A stretch of 64,000 nucleotides of DNA from positions 3,658,001 to 3,722,000 of the forward strand of contig NZ_CP014504.1 in NCBI RefSeq assembly GCF_001590605.1, given 5' to 3'. The stretch is from Pedobacter cryoconitis (lineage in GTDB: Bacteria > Bacteroidota > Bacteroidia > Sphingobacteriales > Sphingobacteriaceae). Every line of letters starts with the position of its first letter. The first letter of the stretch is position 1. Below the pieces are notes generated by a model that searched no databases, was not told the origin of the DNA, and saw nothing but the letters and a program-made list of their open reading frames with translations. The translations under genes were made by a program, and so were the position numbers. Below are positions 32,191 through 41,026 of the stretch, piece by piece.

Positions 32191-35136
32191 ATGCAAGGTA
32201 AAGGTTTCATTAAATTTATGGCAATACTATTAGGTATTGTCTGCGTGTATTCCCTCTCGTTCAATTTCGTTACGTCGAAGGTAGAAAAAGACGCTAAAGC
32301 GTATGCTAAAGGCGATCTGACTAAGGAAAAAGCTTATTTGGACTCCATGTCAACCGTCCCGGTTTATCCAATATTCGGATTTGACTATCAGTTCTGTAAA
32401 GGGAAAGAAATCAATTTAGGTCTTGACCTTAAAGGTGGTATGAACGTAACGATGGAAATATCGTTAGGAGAGTTAGTAAAATCTTTAGCTAATCACACAG
32501 ATGATGCTAATTTTAACAAAGCACTCGCTACTGCCCAAACTCAGCTGAATGCTGGTGGTAAAGATTTCATCAGTTTGTTTGTCAATGAATTTGAAAAAAT
32601 CAGCCCGAACGTAAAACTTGCAGATTATTTCTCTAACCAGGATAACGCGCAACAGTTAAAAGCAAATGCAAGCAATGCTGACGTTAAGAATTACTTATCG
32701 AAAGAAGCTACAAGCGCGATTGACCGTTCATTTATCATTATCAGAAGCCGTATCGACGGATTTGGTGTGGTAAGTCCTAACATGCAGAAACAAGAAGGTA
32801 CTAACCGTATCCTGATTGAGATGCCTGGTGTTCAGGATAAAGAAAGGGTTCATAAATTATTACAAGGTTCTGCAGAATTACAATTCTGGCAGGTGTATCA
32901 AAATGAAGAGGTTTACTCGATCATGGAGAACATCAACAAAACCCTTGCCTCTACTTTAAAAGACACTGCTACAGTAACAACTGTAAAAGATACTGCTGTA
33001 AAAGGAAAAAGTGCATTGGCTAACTTAGCTAAAAAAAGCACTACTGGTAAAGATTCTTCTGACTTAAAAACAAAAGAACTTTCTAAATCTAATCCATTAT
33101 TCGCTTTATTAAATATCCCTACTTACCAGGATGAAAAAGGACAACCAGCTTTACGTCCTGGCCCAACTGTTGGATGGGTTGCACAAAAAGATACTGCTAA
33201 AGTAAACTCTTACTTCAGAAGACCAGAAGTTGTTTCTATCATTCCTCAGAGTTTCAAATTCATGTGGAGTGTAAGACCAATGGATGGTACTAAAGTTTTT
33301 GAACTTTACGCAATCAAATCTGTATCTCCGGATGGAAAACCTGATTTAGGTGGTGAAGCTATCAGCGATGCCCGTCATGATTACGATCAGAAAGGTAAAC
33401 CTGAAGTGACCATGTACATGACTGGTGAAGGTGCACAGAAATGGAAAAAAATCACAGCTGAAGCTTCAGCCGATGCAAACAACAAAAAATCTATTGCTAT
33501 CGTTCTGGATAACGCAGTTTACTCTGCCCCTACTGTTCAGAATGAAATCCCTAACGGTATCTCTTCGATCACTGGTAACTTTACAGTGAATGAAACACAG
33601 GATTTAGCCAACATCTTAAAAGCAGGTAAATTACCAGCTCCGGCACGTATTGTTGGTGAGTTTGTGGTTGGTCCATCTTTAGGAGAAGCAGCGATCCACA
33701 ATGGTTTATTATCATTCGTACTGGCATTCATAGTGATCCTTGTGTTCATGGCGTTGTATTACAACAAAGCAGGTTGGGTAGCTAACCTTGCCTTAGTGAT
33801 CAACTTATTGTTCATCATGGGTATCCTGGTTTCGCTGGGTGCGGTATTGACTTTACCTGGTATTGCTGGTATTATCCTGGTAATTGGTTTATCGGTCGAT
33901 GCGAACATCCTGATCTTTGAACGTGTAAGAGAGGAACTGGCACATGGCAAATCAACTGCTGTGGCAATCAAAGAAGGTTTTAAACATGCAATGCCTTCGA
34001 TTATTGACTCCAATGTTACGGTATTAATTTTAGGTGTTATCCTTTATGCATTCGGTAGCGGTCCTGTTCAGGGTTTTGCAACTACTTTATGTATCGGTAT
34101 CCTTTCTTCTTTATTCTGTGCGGTATTAATCTCACGTTTAGTATTTGAAGGTCTATTGAACAAAAATGCAAACATCACTTTCGGTAACAAAGCAACTATC
34201 CACGCCTTTAAAAACATCGCGTTTAACTTTGTTGGCCGCAGAAAGATTTATTATACAATCTCTTCTATCATCATCATCTTAGGTATCATTTTCTACTTCA
34301 AAAACGGTGGATTAAGGTTAGGTATTGATTTTAAAGGAGGAAGAACTTACATCGTTCATTTCGATAAAGGAATGGATACTGAAGATGTAAAAGCGAAATT
34401 AGCCCCAAGCTTCCAGAATGAAGAAATTCAGGTTAAAACTGCTGGTGCTGACAACGAATTAAAAATCACAACTACTTACCATATCGCTGACCAGAATGCT
34501 GGTGCTGATAAGATTGTAGAAGATGCATTAAAAGCTGGTTTAGCAACAACAGGAGCTAAATATACCATTGAAAGTAACCAGAAAGTAGGGCCAATCATTG
34601 CGAGTGACCTTGTTTCAAGTGCTTACACAGCAATCTTGTTCTCTTGTCTGTTGATGTTTGTTTATATCATCGTCAGATTTAAGAAAGTAAACTATGGTTT
34701 AGGTGCGGTTATCGCATTATTCCATGACGTGTTACTGGTATTATCATTCTATACGATCCTTGATGGTGTGCTACCATTCTCTTTAGAAATTGGTCAGGAT
34801 TTCATCGCAGCAATCTTAACGGTTATGTCTTATACCATGACTGAAACAGTAGTTGTATTTGACCGTATCCGTGAGAAACTTGCGGAGACTGGTAAAGATG
34901 ATTTATATGGTGAAGAACGTAATACACTAATCAACTTCGCGTTGAACAGTACATTAAGTCGTACCATCTTAACCTCATTAACCGTATTCTTCGTATTACT
35001 TGTAGTCTTCATCTTCGGTGGAGAAAGTATCCGTGGGTTTATCTTCGCGTTATTAATTGGCCGTGTGATCGGTACATACTCTTCGTTATGTATCTCTACA
35101 CCAATTGTAATCGACTTAGGCAAGAAACACGCATAA
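32191..35136 (+). CDS. secDF: Fused protein translocase subunit SecDF
   Basis: SecD (about residues 1-680) and SecF (about 690-981) are joined in one 981-residue inner-membrane protein. SecD shows an N-terminal helix, LGLDLKGGMNVTMEI, GFGVVSPNMQKQEG, periplasmic P1/P4 regions and the helix with GLSVDANILIFERVREEL. SecF shows LGIDFKGGRTYIVHF and TETVVVFDRIREKL. The protein uses proton flow to pull exported proteins out of SecYEG. A low-complexity Lys/Thr/Ser insert (about 265-305, e.g. TVTTVKDTAVKGKS) in the periplasmic part is unusual. YajC, its partner, is encoded separately at 52.5 kb. Confidence 0.95.
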   Translation: MQGKGFIKFMAILLGIVCVYSLSFNFVTSKVEKDAKAYAKGDLTKEKAYLDSMSTVPVYPIFGFDYQFCKGKEINLGLDLKGGMNVTMEISLGELVKSLANHTDDANFNKALATAQTQLNAGGKDFISLFVNEFEKISPNVKLADYFSNQDNAQQLKANASNADVKNYLSKEATSAIDRSFIIIRSRIDGFGVVSPNMQKQEGTNRILIEMPGVQDKERVHKLLQGSAELQFWQVYQNEEVYSIMENINKTLASTLKDTATVTTVKDTAVKGKSALANLAKKSTTGKDSSDLKTKELSKSNPLFALLNIPTYQDEKGQPALRPGPTVGWVAQKDTAKVNSYFRRPEVVSIIPQSFKFMWSVRPMDGTKVFELYAIKSVSPDGKPDLGGEAISDARHDYDQKGKPEVTMYMTGEGAQKWKKITAEASADANNKKSIAIVLDNAVYSAPTVQNEIPNGISSITGNFTVNETQDLANILKAGKLPAPARIVGEFVVGPSLGEAAIHNGLLSFVLAFIVILVFMALYYNKAGWVANLALVINLLFIMGILVSLGAVLTLPGIAGIILVIGLSVDANILIFERVREELAHGKSTAVAIKEGFKHAMPSIIDSNVTVLILGVILYAFGSGPVQGFATTLCIGILSSLFCAVLISRLVFEGLLNKNANITFGNKATIHAFKNIAFNFVGRRKIYYTISSIIIILGIIFYFKNGGLRLGIDFKGGRTYIVHFDKGMDTEDVKAKLAPSFQNEEIQVKTAGADNELKITTTYHIADQNAGADKIVEDALKAGLATTGAKYTIESNQKVGPIIASDLVSSAYTAILFSCLLMFVYIIVRFKKVNYGLGAVIALFHDVLLVLSFYTILDGVLPFSLEIGQDFIAAILTVMSYTMTETVVVFDRIREKLAETGKDDLYGEERNTLINFALNSTLSRTILTSLTVFFVLLVVFIFGGESIRGFIFALLIGRVIGTYSSLCISTPIVIDLGKKHA

Positions 35137-35153
35137 GTAATAGCATAGCATTT

Positions 35154-35187
35154 AAAAGCCTTCTTCTGGAATCAGAAGAAGGCTTTT
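35154..35187 (+). terminator. Intrinsic terminator after secDF
   Basis: A perfect 14-bp stem (35154-35167 with 35174-35187), 6-nt loop, followed by a T-run, 18 nt after the secDF stop. Confidence 0.9.
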
Positions 35188-35300
35188 TTGTTTTTAATCC
35201 AAGGCAGCTTTTCCACCACGGAAAGCTGCCTTATTTCTGTTATTTCGTATTTTTACTTACATTGAGCCGTTGCACAAATAACCAGCGTGCTTTACTATTT

Positions 35301-36167
35301 ATGAGTCAGAAAGCTATTAAACTAATCGAATGTCCGAGAGATGCCATGCAAGGCATCCATGACTTTATTCCCACAGACTTAAAAGCGGCCTATATCAATT
35401 TGCTCCTGCAAGTTGGTTTTGATACCATAGATTTCGGCAGTTTTGTTTCGCCAAAGGCTATCCCCCAGCTTACCGATACCAAAGAAGTTTTAGCACAACT
35501 GGATCTGAGCAATACATCCAGCAAATTATTAGCTATTGTAGCCAATCTGCGTGGCGCTGAAAATGCCATGCTCTTTCCTGAAATCGATTACGTAGGATTT
35601 CCATTTTCTATCTCTGAAACTTTTCAGCAGAGGAATACAAATTCCACTATTCAGGAATCTCTGGTAACCGTAGAAAAGATGCTGGAATTATGTGATAAAA
35701 ATCAGAAGACTGCCGTAGTTTACTTATCTATGGGCTTTGGTAATCCATATGGAGATGCTTACAACACAGCAATTGTAGAACAATGGGCATCGGAATTGGT
35801 AAAAAGGGGGACTAAAATACTTTCCTTATCAGATACCACAGGAGTTTCTACACCAGAAAAGATTAAAGAGTTAATGCAGCTGCTGCTCCGCAGCTTTCCG
35901 GAAACAGAAATAGGCCTGCATTTGCACAGCACTCCGGAGACGCGTAAAGAAAAAATTGAAGCTGCTTACCACATTGGGTGCAGACGTTTTGATAGTGCTT
36001 TAAAAGGCTTTGGAGGTTGTCCGATGGCAGCCGATGACCTGACTGGTAACCTGGCGACCGAAGAACTGATTACTTATCTTCAGCAACAAGGCGAAACATT
36101 GAAGCTGAACTTAGATAAATGGCAGGAGGCGATGTTGTTGTCATCGAAAGTATTTCAAGGAATGTAA
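35301..36167 (+). CDS. HMG-CoA lyase-like protein
   Basis: The 288-residue TIM-barrel protein follows the HMG-CoA lyase plan: IECPRDAMQGI (Arg of PRD), FDTIDFGSFVSPKAIPQL, LSDTTGVSTPEKI, GLHLHSTPETRKEKIEAAY (two metal-site His) and FDSALKGFGGCPMAADDLTGNLATE (G-loop with catalytic Cys). It cleaves HMG-CoA to acetyl-CoA and acetoacetate in leucine catabolism; leucine dehydrogenase is elsewhere in the window. Start chosen at ATG 35301, since the family begins there; an upstream in-frame ATG lies inside secDF. Confidence 0.87.
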   Translation: MSQKAIKLIECPRDAMQGIHDFIPTDLKAAYINLLLQVGFDTIDFGSFVSPKAIPQLTDTKEVLAQLDLSNTSSKLLAIVANLRGAENAMLFPEIDYVGFPFSISETFQQRNTNSTIQESLVTVEKMLELCDKNQKTAVVYLSMGFGNPYGDAYNTAIVEQWASELVKRGTKILSLSDTTGVSTPEKIKELMQLLLRSFPETEIGLHLHSTPETRKEKIEAAYHIGCRRFDSALKGFGGCPMAADDLTGNLATEELITYLQQQGETLKLNLDKWQEAMLLSSKVFQGM

Positions 36168-36187
36168 CCTCACCTGCTACCAATTAT

Positions 36188-36610
36188 TTATTTCTTTACC
36201 ATTCTGAAATGCTGTATTCCAGCTTCTTCAAACTGTTCGCCTTCTACTGCAAAGCCAAACTTAGCATACAAGCTAACGGCTTCCACCTGCGCGTTTAAAT
36301 AGATCGAGTTGGCACTATCTGGTATATCGGCTAAAGCAGCCGCTACAAGCGCTTGTCCTACCCTTTTGCCCCGGTATTCTTTTAATACCGCAAAACGCTC
36401 TAACTTATAGCCGTTGTCAGTTTTCCGCCATCGGCAAGCACCACAAGGCTGGTTATCCAGTAAAGCCAGGAAATGATGAGAAACATCCTCATTTTCCCAT
36501 TCCAGTTCTGGCGGACAGCCCTGTTCCACCACAAAGACTTGTTTTCGAATTGCAAATGCACTTTCCAATTCTTCCTGCGTCCTGATCTTATTTACCTGAA
36601 GTAGTTCCAT
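36188..36610 (-). CDS. GNAT family N-acetyltransferase (ElaA-like)
   Basis: The 140-residue protein has the GNAT/ElaA pattern: LESAFAIRKQVFVVEQGCPPELEWENEDVSHHF at the N-terminus and KLERFAVLKEYRGKRVGQALVAAAL, the acetyl-CoA loop. YLNAQVEAVSLYAKFGFAVEGEQFEEAGIQHFRM closes the fold. Substrate unknown. The start overlaps the end of the upstream membrane-protein gene by 23 bp, suggesting translational coupling. Confidence 0.87.
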   Translation of the reverse strand: MELLQVNKIRTQEELESAFAIRKQVFVVEQGCPPELEWENEDVSHHFLALLDNQPCGACRWRKTDNGYKLERFAVLKEYRGKRVGQALVAAALADIPDSANSIYLNAQVEAVSLYAKFGFAVEGEQFEEAGIQHFRMVKK

Positions 36611-37076
36611 GATGTTTGGGTTTAAATAAATGCTTCGCTTTCATTACACTCACTTCCTGCGCAGCATCAATGGAATGAGAACAATGAATATCGGTTTCTT
36701 GTTTTGCTAATGCTGCTAATGTGACATAGAATTTATGTAACTGATCTAATTCAGCTTCTGTTAAGTCTTCAATATCCACCATCCTGTTACTTGCCCGTTC
36801 ATGTGCGGCCAATAATTCATTCAACTTAAGCTGTATCGCCTTGCCATCTTTGTTCTGAGCTTTCTGGATTAAAAAGACCATTAAAAAAGTAATAATTGTT
36901 GTTCCGGTATTGATCACCAGCTGCCAGGTTTCCGAATAATGAAAAACCGGACCGCTCACTGCCCAGACAATGACAATTAATAAAGCAATAATAAAAGCTG
37001 AAGAGCTACCTGTAAACTTGGTCGCAGCATTAGAGAACTGCTCAAATAAGTTGTTTTTCTTTCCTGGGATTTTCAT
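36588..37076 (-). CDS. Low-affinity iron permease family membrane protein
   Basis: The 162-residue protein has two membrane helices (about 26-45 and 53-70) in the family pattern: FEQFSNAATKFTGSSSAF, VIVWAVSGPVFHYSETWQLVINTGTTIITFLMVFLIQKAQNKD. After this comes KAIQLKLNELLAAHERASNRMVDIEDL. The name comes from yeast Fet4-related annotation; iron transport by bacterial members is unproven. Unusually, the tail adds about 60 residues with His pairs. It overlaps the GNAT gene. Confidence 0.82.
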   Translation of the reverse strand: MKIPGKKNNLFEQFSNAATKFTGSSSAFIIALLIVIVWAVSGPVFHYSETWQLVINTGTTIITFLMVFLIQKAQNKDGKAIQLKLNELLAAHERASNRMVDIEDLTEAELDQLHKFYVTLAALAKQETDIHCSHSIDAAQEVSVMKAKHLFKPKHHGTTSGK

Positions 37077-37153
37077 CGCTATTTTTTTCAGCTAATTTGA
37101 TGATTAAAACCCATTTACAGTGTATAACCGAAAAAAAATAAATCATAAAAAAA

Positions 37154-37178
37154 GCGCTTCAGATTGACTCTGAAGCGC
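37154..37178 (-). terminator. Intrinsic terminator of the class II aldolase gene
   Basis: A 10-bp GC-rich stem (37154-37163 with 37169-37178) with a 5-nt loop is followed on the minus strand by TTTTTTTATG. It lies 21 nt after the fba stop codon. Confidence 0.88.
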
Positions 37179-37199
37179 CTTAAATATTTTTTTCTTTAC

Positions 37200-38279
37200 T
37201 TATAATTTATCACTTGCATTTCTACAGTTCAAATCTTCAAAAGCCTGAGTTAAACGTTTAACAAATGCTTCTTCTCCTTTGCGTAACCAAACACGTGGAT
37301 CATAGTATTTTTTATTTGGTTTATCATCTCCATCAGGATTTCCGATTTGTCCCTGAAGATAAGCTTCGTTCGCTTTGTAATAATCCAGAACACCTTCCCA
37401 CAATGCCCATTGCATATCAGTATCAATGTTCATTTTGATTGCACCATAAGAAATAGCTTCTCTGATCTCTTCCTGAGAAGAACCTGATCCACCATGGAAT
37501 ACAAAGTTAATTGGCTTTTCAGCTGTTAACCCTAATTTCTCTTTGATATAATCCTGAGAGTTTTTAAGGATTACTGGTTGCAATTTAACGTTACCTGGTT
37601 TATAAACACCGTGAACATTACCAAAAGCAGCAGCAACAGTAAATTTATCACTTACTTTACTCAATTCTTCATAAGCATAAGCGACTTCAGAAGGCTGAGT
37701 ATATAATTTAGAGCTATCAACATCACTGTTGTCTACACCATCTTCTTCACCACCAGTTACACCCAGTTCGATTTCGATAGTCATACCCATTTTAGCCATA
37801 CGTGCTAAGTATTTAGCCGAGATCTCCATGTTTTCTTCGATTGACTCTTCAGAAAGATCCAACATATGTGAAGAGAACAATGGTTTACCAGTTTCAGCAA
37901 AGAATTTTTCACCGTGATCTAACAGGCCATCAATCCATGGCAATAATTTTTTAGCTGCATGGTCAGTATGTAATACAACCGCAACACCATAGTGCTCAGC
38001 TAATAAATGAACATGTTTTGCGGCAGATACTGCCCCTAATACACATGCATTTAAGTTATCATTATTCAATGTCTTACCTGCATAAAATTGCGCGCCACCA
38101 TTTGATAACTGGATCATGACTGGTGAATTCACCGCTTTAGCAGTTTCCATAACCGCATTGATGGTATTTGTTCCGGTAACATTAACTGCAGGCAATGCAA
38201 ACTGATGTTTTTTAGCCTGTTCAAATAATTCCTGAACAGCATCTCCGTAAATTACGCCTTTATAGCCTTTTAAACTCAT
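37200..38279 (-). CDS. fbaA: Class II fructose-bisphosphate aldolase
   Basis: The 359-residue zinc aldolase has the family motifs: FALPAVNVTGTNTINAVMETA, VVLHTDHAAKK (His and Asp at the metal site), SSHMLDLSEESIEEN, TIEIELGVTGGEEDGVD, NVHGVYKPGNVKL (zinc His), FHGGSGSSQEEI (phosphate loop) and NIDTDMQWA. It cleaves fructose-1,6-bisphosphate to DHAP and glyceraldehyde-3-phosphate. Single gene with its own promoter and terminator, divergent from accD. Confidence 0.96.
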   Translation of the reverse strand: MSLKGYKGVIYGDAVQELFEQAKKHQFALPAVNVTGTNTINAVMETAKAVNSPVMIQLSNGGAQFYAGKTLNNDNLNACVLGAVSAAKHVHLLAEHYGVAVVLHTDHAAKKLLPWIDGLLDHGEKFFAETGKPLFSSHMLDLSEESIEENMEISAKYLARMAKMGMTIEIELGVTGGEEDGVDNSDVDSSKLYTQPSEVAYAYEELSKVSDKFTVAAAFGNVHGVYKPGNVKLQPVILKNSQDYIKEKLGLTAEKPINFVFHGGSGSSQEEIREAISYGAIKMNIDTDMQWALWEGVLDYYKANEAYLQGQIGNPDGDDKPNKKYYDPRVWLRKGEEAFVKRLTQAFEDLNCRNASDKL

Positions 38280-38301
38280 TGTTATTAGATTTTGTTTAAG
38301 C

Positions 38302-38332
38302 CGAAGTTAGGAAAAATATTAGCCCGGGCAAA
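38302..38332 (-). promoter_or_regulatory. Candidate promoter of fbaA with -33 and -7 elements
   Basis: On the minus strand TTTG (38329-38332) is followed after exactly 19 nt by TAACTTCG (38302-38309), one base from the -7 consensus TAnnTTTG. This is the best spaced -33/-7 pair seen in the window. Confidence 0.6.
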
Positions 38333-38532
38333 CCTTAGCTGGTAATTATTTCATCATACCTATTATTACCACAGCTGATTATTTCAATTGCTATATCAAT
38401 ATAGCAAAAGCTAATCGCTTAATATTTTATAAATTATAACCTGTTAAAGTATTATAGAATTTATACGAAATCTAGGTTAAGCTGTTCTGATTTTTTTTCG
38501 TTTCTTTGTAATCGCATTTTTCAACGAATAAC

Positions 38533-39378
38533 ATGGCTTGGTTTAAGAGAGAAAAAAAAGGTATCAGTACGCTGACAGAAGAAAAGAAAGAAGCGCCGGA
38601 TGGCTTATGGAACAAGTGTCCTAATTGCAAGAAAGCATTACACAGCGCAGACCTTATTGAAAATAAATACGTTTGTCACTATTGTGATTATCATTTGAGA
38701 GTTGGTTCCAAAGAATATTTTCAGGTATTATTTGATAACAATGAGTTCAAAGAACTTTTTGCTGACCTGACCTCAGGAGATCCGCTTAACTTTACAGACA
38801 GCAAACCTTATACAGAACGTTTGGTTGACACAATGGCAAAAACAGGCCTGAAAGACGCTATTCGTTCAGCAGTAGGTAAAATTGAAGGAGAAGAACTGGT
38901 AATTGCCTGTATGGACTTCAATTTTATTGGTGGTTCTATGGGTTCTGTAGTAGGAGAAAAAATCGCAAGATCTATCGATTACAGCATCAAACATAAAATT
39001 CCATTTCTGATGATTTCCAAATCAGGAGGAGCCAGAATGATGGAAGCCGCATTCTCACTGATGCAAATGGCAAAAACATCTGCTAAATTAGCCTTGCTGA
39101 ACCAGGCAAAAATCCCTTATATCTCTTTATTAACTGATCCGACTACCGGTGGTGTAACTGCATCTTATGCGATGCTGGGTGATATTAATATTGCAGAACC
39201 AGGTGCGCTGATTGGATTTGCAGGCCCGAGAGTAATTAAAGAAACAATCAAAAAAGACTTACCAAAAGGTTTCCAGACTGCCGAATTTGTGCAGGAACAT
39301 GGCTTCCTTGATTTTATTGTAGACCGCAGGGCAATGAAAGCAAAGCTCGCTACTTTCCTTAAAATGGTAAAGAACTAG
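38533..39378 (+). CDS. accD: Acetyl-CoA carboxylase carboxyltransferase subunit beta
   Basis: AccD pairs with AccA to carboxylate acetyl-CoA for fatty-acid synthesis. The 281-residue protein has an N-terminal zinc ribbon (Cys29, Cys32, Cys48, Cys51) and the carboxyltransferase core: FNFIGGSMGSVVGEKIARSID, SKSGGARMMEAAFSLMQMAKTSAKL, LTDPTTGGVTASYAMLGDI and GFAGPRVIKETI. No accA gene is nearby. A long hairpin follows. Confidence 0.95.
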   Translation: MAWFKREKKGISTLTEEKKEAPDGLWNKCPNCKKALHSADLIENKYVCHYCDYHLRVGSKEYFQVLFDNNEFKELFADLTSGDPLNFTDSKPYTERLVDTMAKTGLKDAIRSAVGKIEGEELVIACMDFNFIGGSMGSVVGEKIARSIDYSIKHKIPFLMISKSGGARMMEAAFSLMQMAKTSAKLALLNQAKIPYISLLTDPTTGGVTASYAMLGDINIAEPGALIGFAGPRVIKETIKKDLPKGFQTAEFVQEHGFLDFIVDRRAMKAKLATFLKMVKN

Positions 39379-39435
39379 ATAACCTGTTGCCTGTTAGACA
39401 GGCTTCCTTATAAAATAGCCTACGCTATAAAATAA

Positions 39436-39485
39436 AATCCCCTGCGGAATAAAGCGCTATTAAAGCTTTTATTCCGCAGGGGATT
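39436..39485. terminator. Bidirectional terminator between accD and the outer-membrane barrel gene
   Basis: A perfect 18-bp stem (39436-39453 with 39468-39485) with a 14-nt loop lies between two convergent genes. A smaller hairpin (GCCTGT...ACAGGC) sits just upstream. Confidence 0.85.
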
Positions 39486-39534
39486 CTTAATATATTCAAT
39501 TCATCTTATCAGGGCCTTTTAGTCCGGCTCTTGC

Positions 39535-40146
39535 TTACAAATAGAATTGAATCCCTAAACGCGGATTAAAGAAGTCACTTCCAAAACTAAAAGATCTGAA
39601 ATCAGTTAAGGATGCCTCATCAGTTTTCAAGTGTTGCTTTGCATATTGGAATCCGGTAATTGACAGTTCTATACCGATTTTTTTAGAGGGGAACAAGGCA
39701 AATCCCGGAGATAAGGTTGCGCTATAAAAATTACTTTTCAAATCTTTTTCCCCCATTGTTTCGCTACCTTTTATATTCCGCCAGTTTAAAGCTGCTTCCA
39801 GCTGACCAAAAAATTTAAGTTGCGGTGTGATACCAACATAATATCTCCCAAACGGGCTTACACTCACAGCGTAAGCTTTTCTCCGTACAGAACCTCCATC
39901 AACCAAATTCTGGGTATAAGCAGAATGTACATAGCCTAATCCGGTTCCTATGACCAGATTATCTGTAACGAAGATTCCCACTGTGGGATTGATTCCTAAG
40001 TAAGTATTCCTGTCTGTTATGCTTCCACCTCTGTAGGTGTTGAAATTAGCATAACCTCCTAAAAGTATTTTTCCTTTTTCTGTCTGCGCCATGCAGCTAA
40101 CTGATATTGATAGCAAACCAATAAAAATTAATACTATTTTCTTCAT
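39535..40146 (-). CDS. Outer-membrane beta-barrel protein, small
   Basis: The 203-residue protein has a signal peptide (1-20, cut after CMAQ) and then about eight to ten alternating strands ending in FNPRLGIQFYL. Recurring glycine and aromatic positions (VGIFVTDNLVIGTGLGYV, SPFGRYYVGITPQLKFFGQLEAALNW) mark an 8-strand-type porin-like barrel. It is a paralogue of the next gene upstream, sharing AQTEKGK after the signal, a FFGQ motif and the same ending. Function unknown. Confidence 0.83.
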   Translation of the reverse strand: MKKIVLIFIGLLSISVSCMAQTEKGKILLGGYANFNTYRGGSITDRNTYLGINPTVGIFVTDNLVIGTGLGYVHSAYTQNLVDGGSVRRKAYAVSVSPFGRYYVGITPQLKFFGQLEAALNWRNIKGSETMGEKDLKSNFYSATLSPGFALFPSKKIGIELSITGFQYAKQHLKTDEASLTDFRSFSFGSDFFNPRLGIQFYL

Positions 40147-40163
40147 AATGATACAGCTCAGGA

Positions 40164-40811
40164 TTAGAAATGAAATTGAATACCAATTTTTGGCGCGAAA
40201 AAGTCCGTTCCTAAATTGAAAGCATTATTCTTACTCACTTCATGCGAATTCTTATTCTCGGTTTTATTCCAGGCATAAGATAGCCCATCCAGAGAAAGCT
40301 GTATCCCAATCCTTTTGGTAGGAAAATAGGCGAAACCAGGCTCTATACTCACCCCTATAGCTGTAGTTTTAGAATTTGAAGGCGGCGCAACACTAACAGC
40401 CGGACTAGCCGTTCCTGTTACCGACTCCAGATTTCCCCATTTCATTGGAACAGAGAACTGACCAAAGAACTTGAACTGATCAGATATATTTATATAACGT
40501 CTGATAAAAGGGCTCACCATAAAATAATCAGTTGTATTTTTCTGATTTAAAAGGTATTGCGTTTTTTCGCTGCCCTCCTCTGTTAGCCTTGAATAACCAA
40601 TCCCTAAACCCAATGCCAGGTTATCCTTTACAAAATAACCTATACTTGGAAGCAACGTTAAACTATTTTGCTTACTCTCCATAGCATTGTTACTACTTTT
40701 GGAATTGGAATAACCTATTGATCCTCCTGCAATAGTCTTACCTTTTTCAGTTTGGGCATTGACTGCCAGGGCAAATGCAGAAAGCATCGCCAATGTTACT
40801 AGTTTTTTCAT
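40164..40811 (-). CDS. Outer-membrane beta-barrel protein, paralogue
   Basis: The 215-residue protein starts with a signal peptide MKKLVTLAMLSAFALAVNAQ. The barrel pattern follows: SIGYFVKDNLALGLGIGYS, SPFIRRYINISDQFKFFGQFSVPMKW, GFAYFPTKRIGIQLSLDGL, FFAPKIGIQFHF. It is clearly related to the downstream gene (17-bp gap), indicating tandem duplication. Start chosen at 40811 because it gives the canonical signal; earlier ATGs would add hydrophobic residues in front of it. Confidence 0.83.
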   Translation of the reverse strand: MKKLVTLAMLSAFALAVNAQTEKGKTIAGGSIGYSNSKSSNNAMESKQNSLTLLPSIGYFVKDNLALGLGIGYSRLTEEGSEKTQYLLNQKNTTDYFMVSPFIRRYINISDQFKFFGQFSVPMKWGNLESVTGTASPAVSVAPPSNSKTTAIGVSIEPGFAYFPTKRIGIQLSLDGLSYAWNKTENKNSHEVSKNNAFNLGTDFFAPKIGIQFHF

Positions 40812-40946
40812 ACAGTGTTTCATTTGTGTATTCAATATTAAACATAAAAGATGATACTTAATATTTAAATTAATAGCAGACAAAAAATATATTACAAAAA
40901 TGTCTTAAGTAATTAATTGAATTTCAATTTAAAACACAAAAAAAGT

Positions 40947-40986
40947 GGTTGATTTGCTCATTTAGCTATAAATGAGCAAATCAACC
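40947..40986 (-). terminator. Intrinsic terminator of the GH92 gene
   Basis: A perfect 18-bp stem (40947-40964 with 40969-40986), 4-nt loop, followed on the minus strand by a T-rich run. It lies about 40 nt after the GH92 stop codon. Confidence 0.88.
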
Positions 40987-41026
40987 GCTTTATAAGCTGA
41001 TCAGCTAACGGATCAGAACCCTTAAA

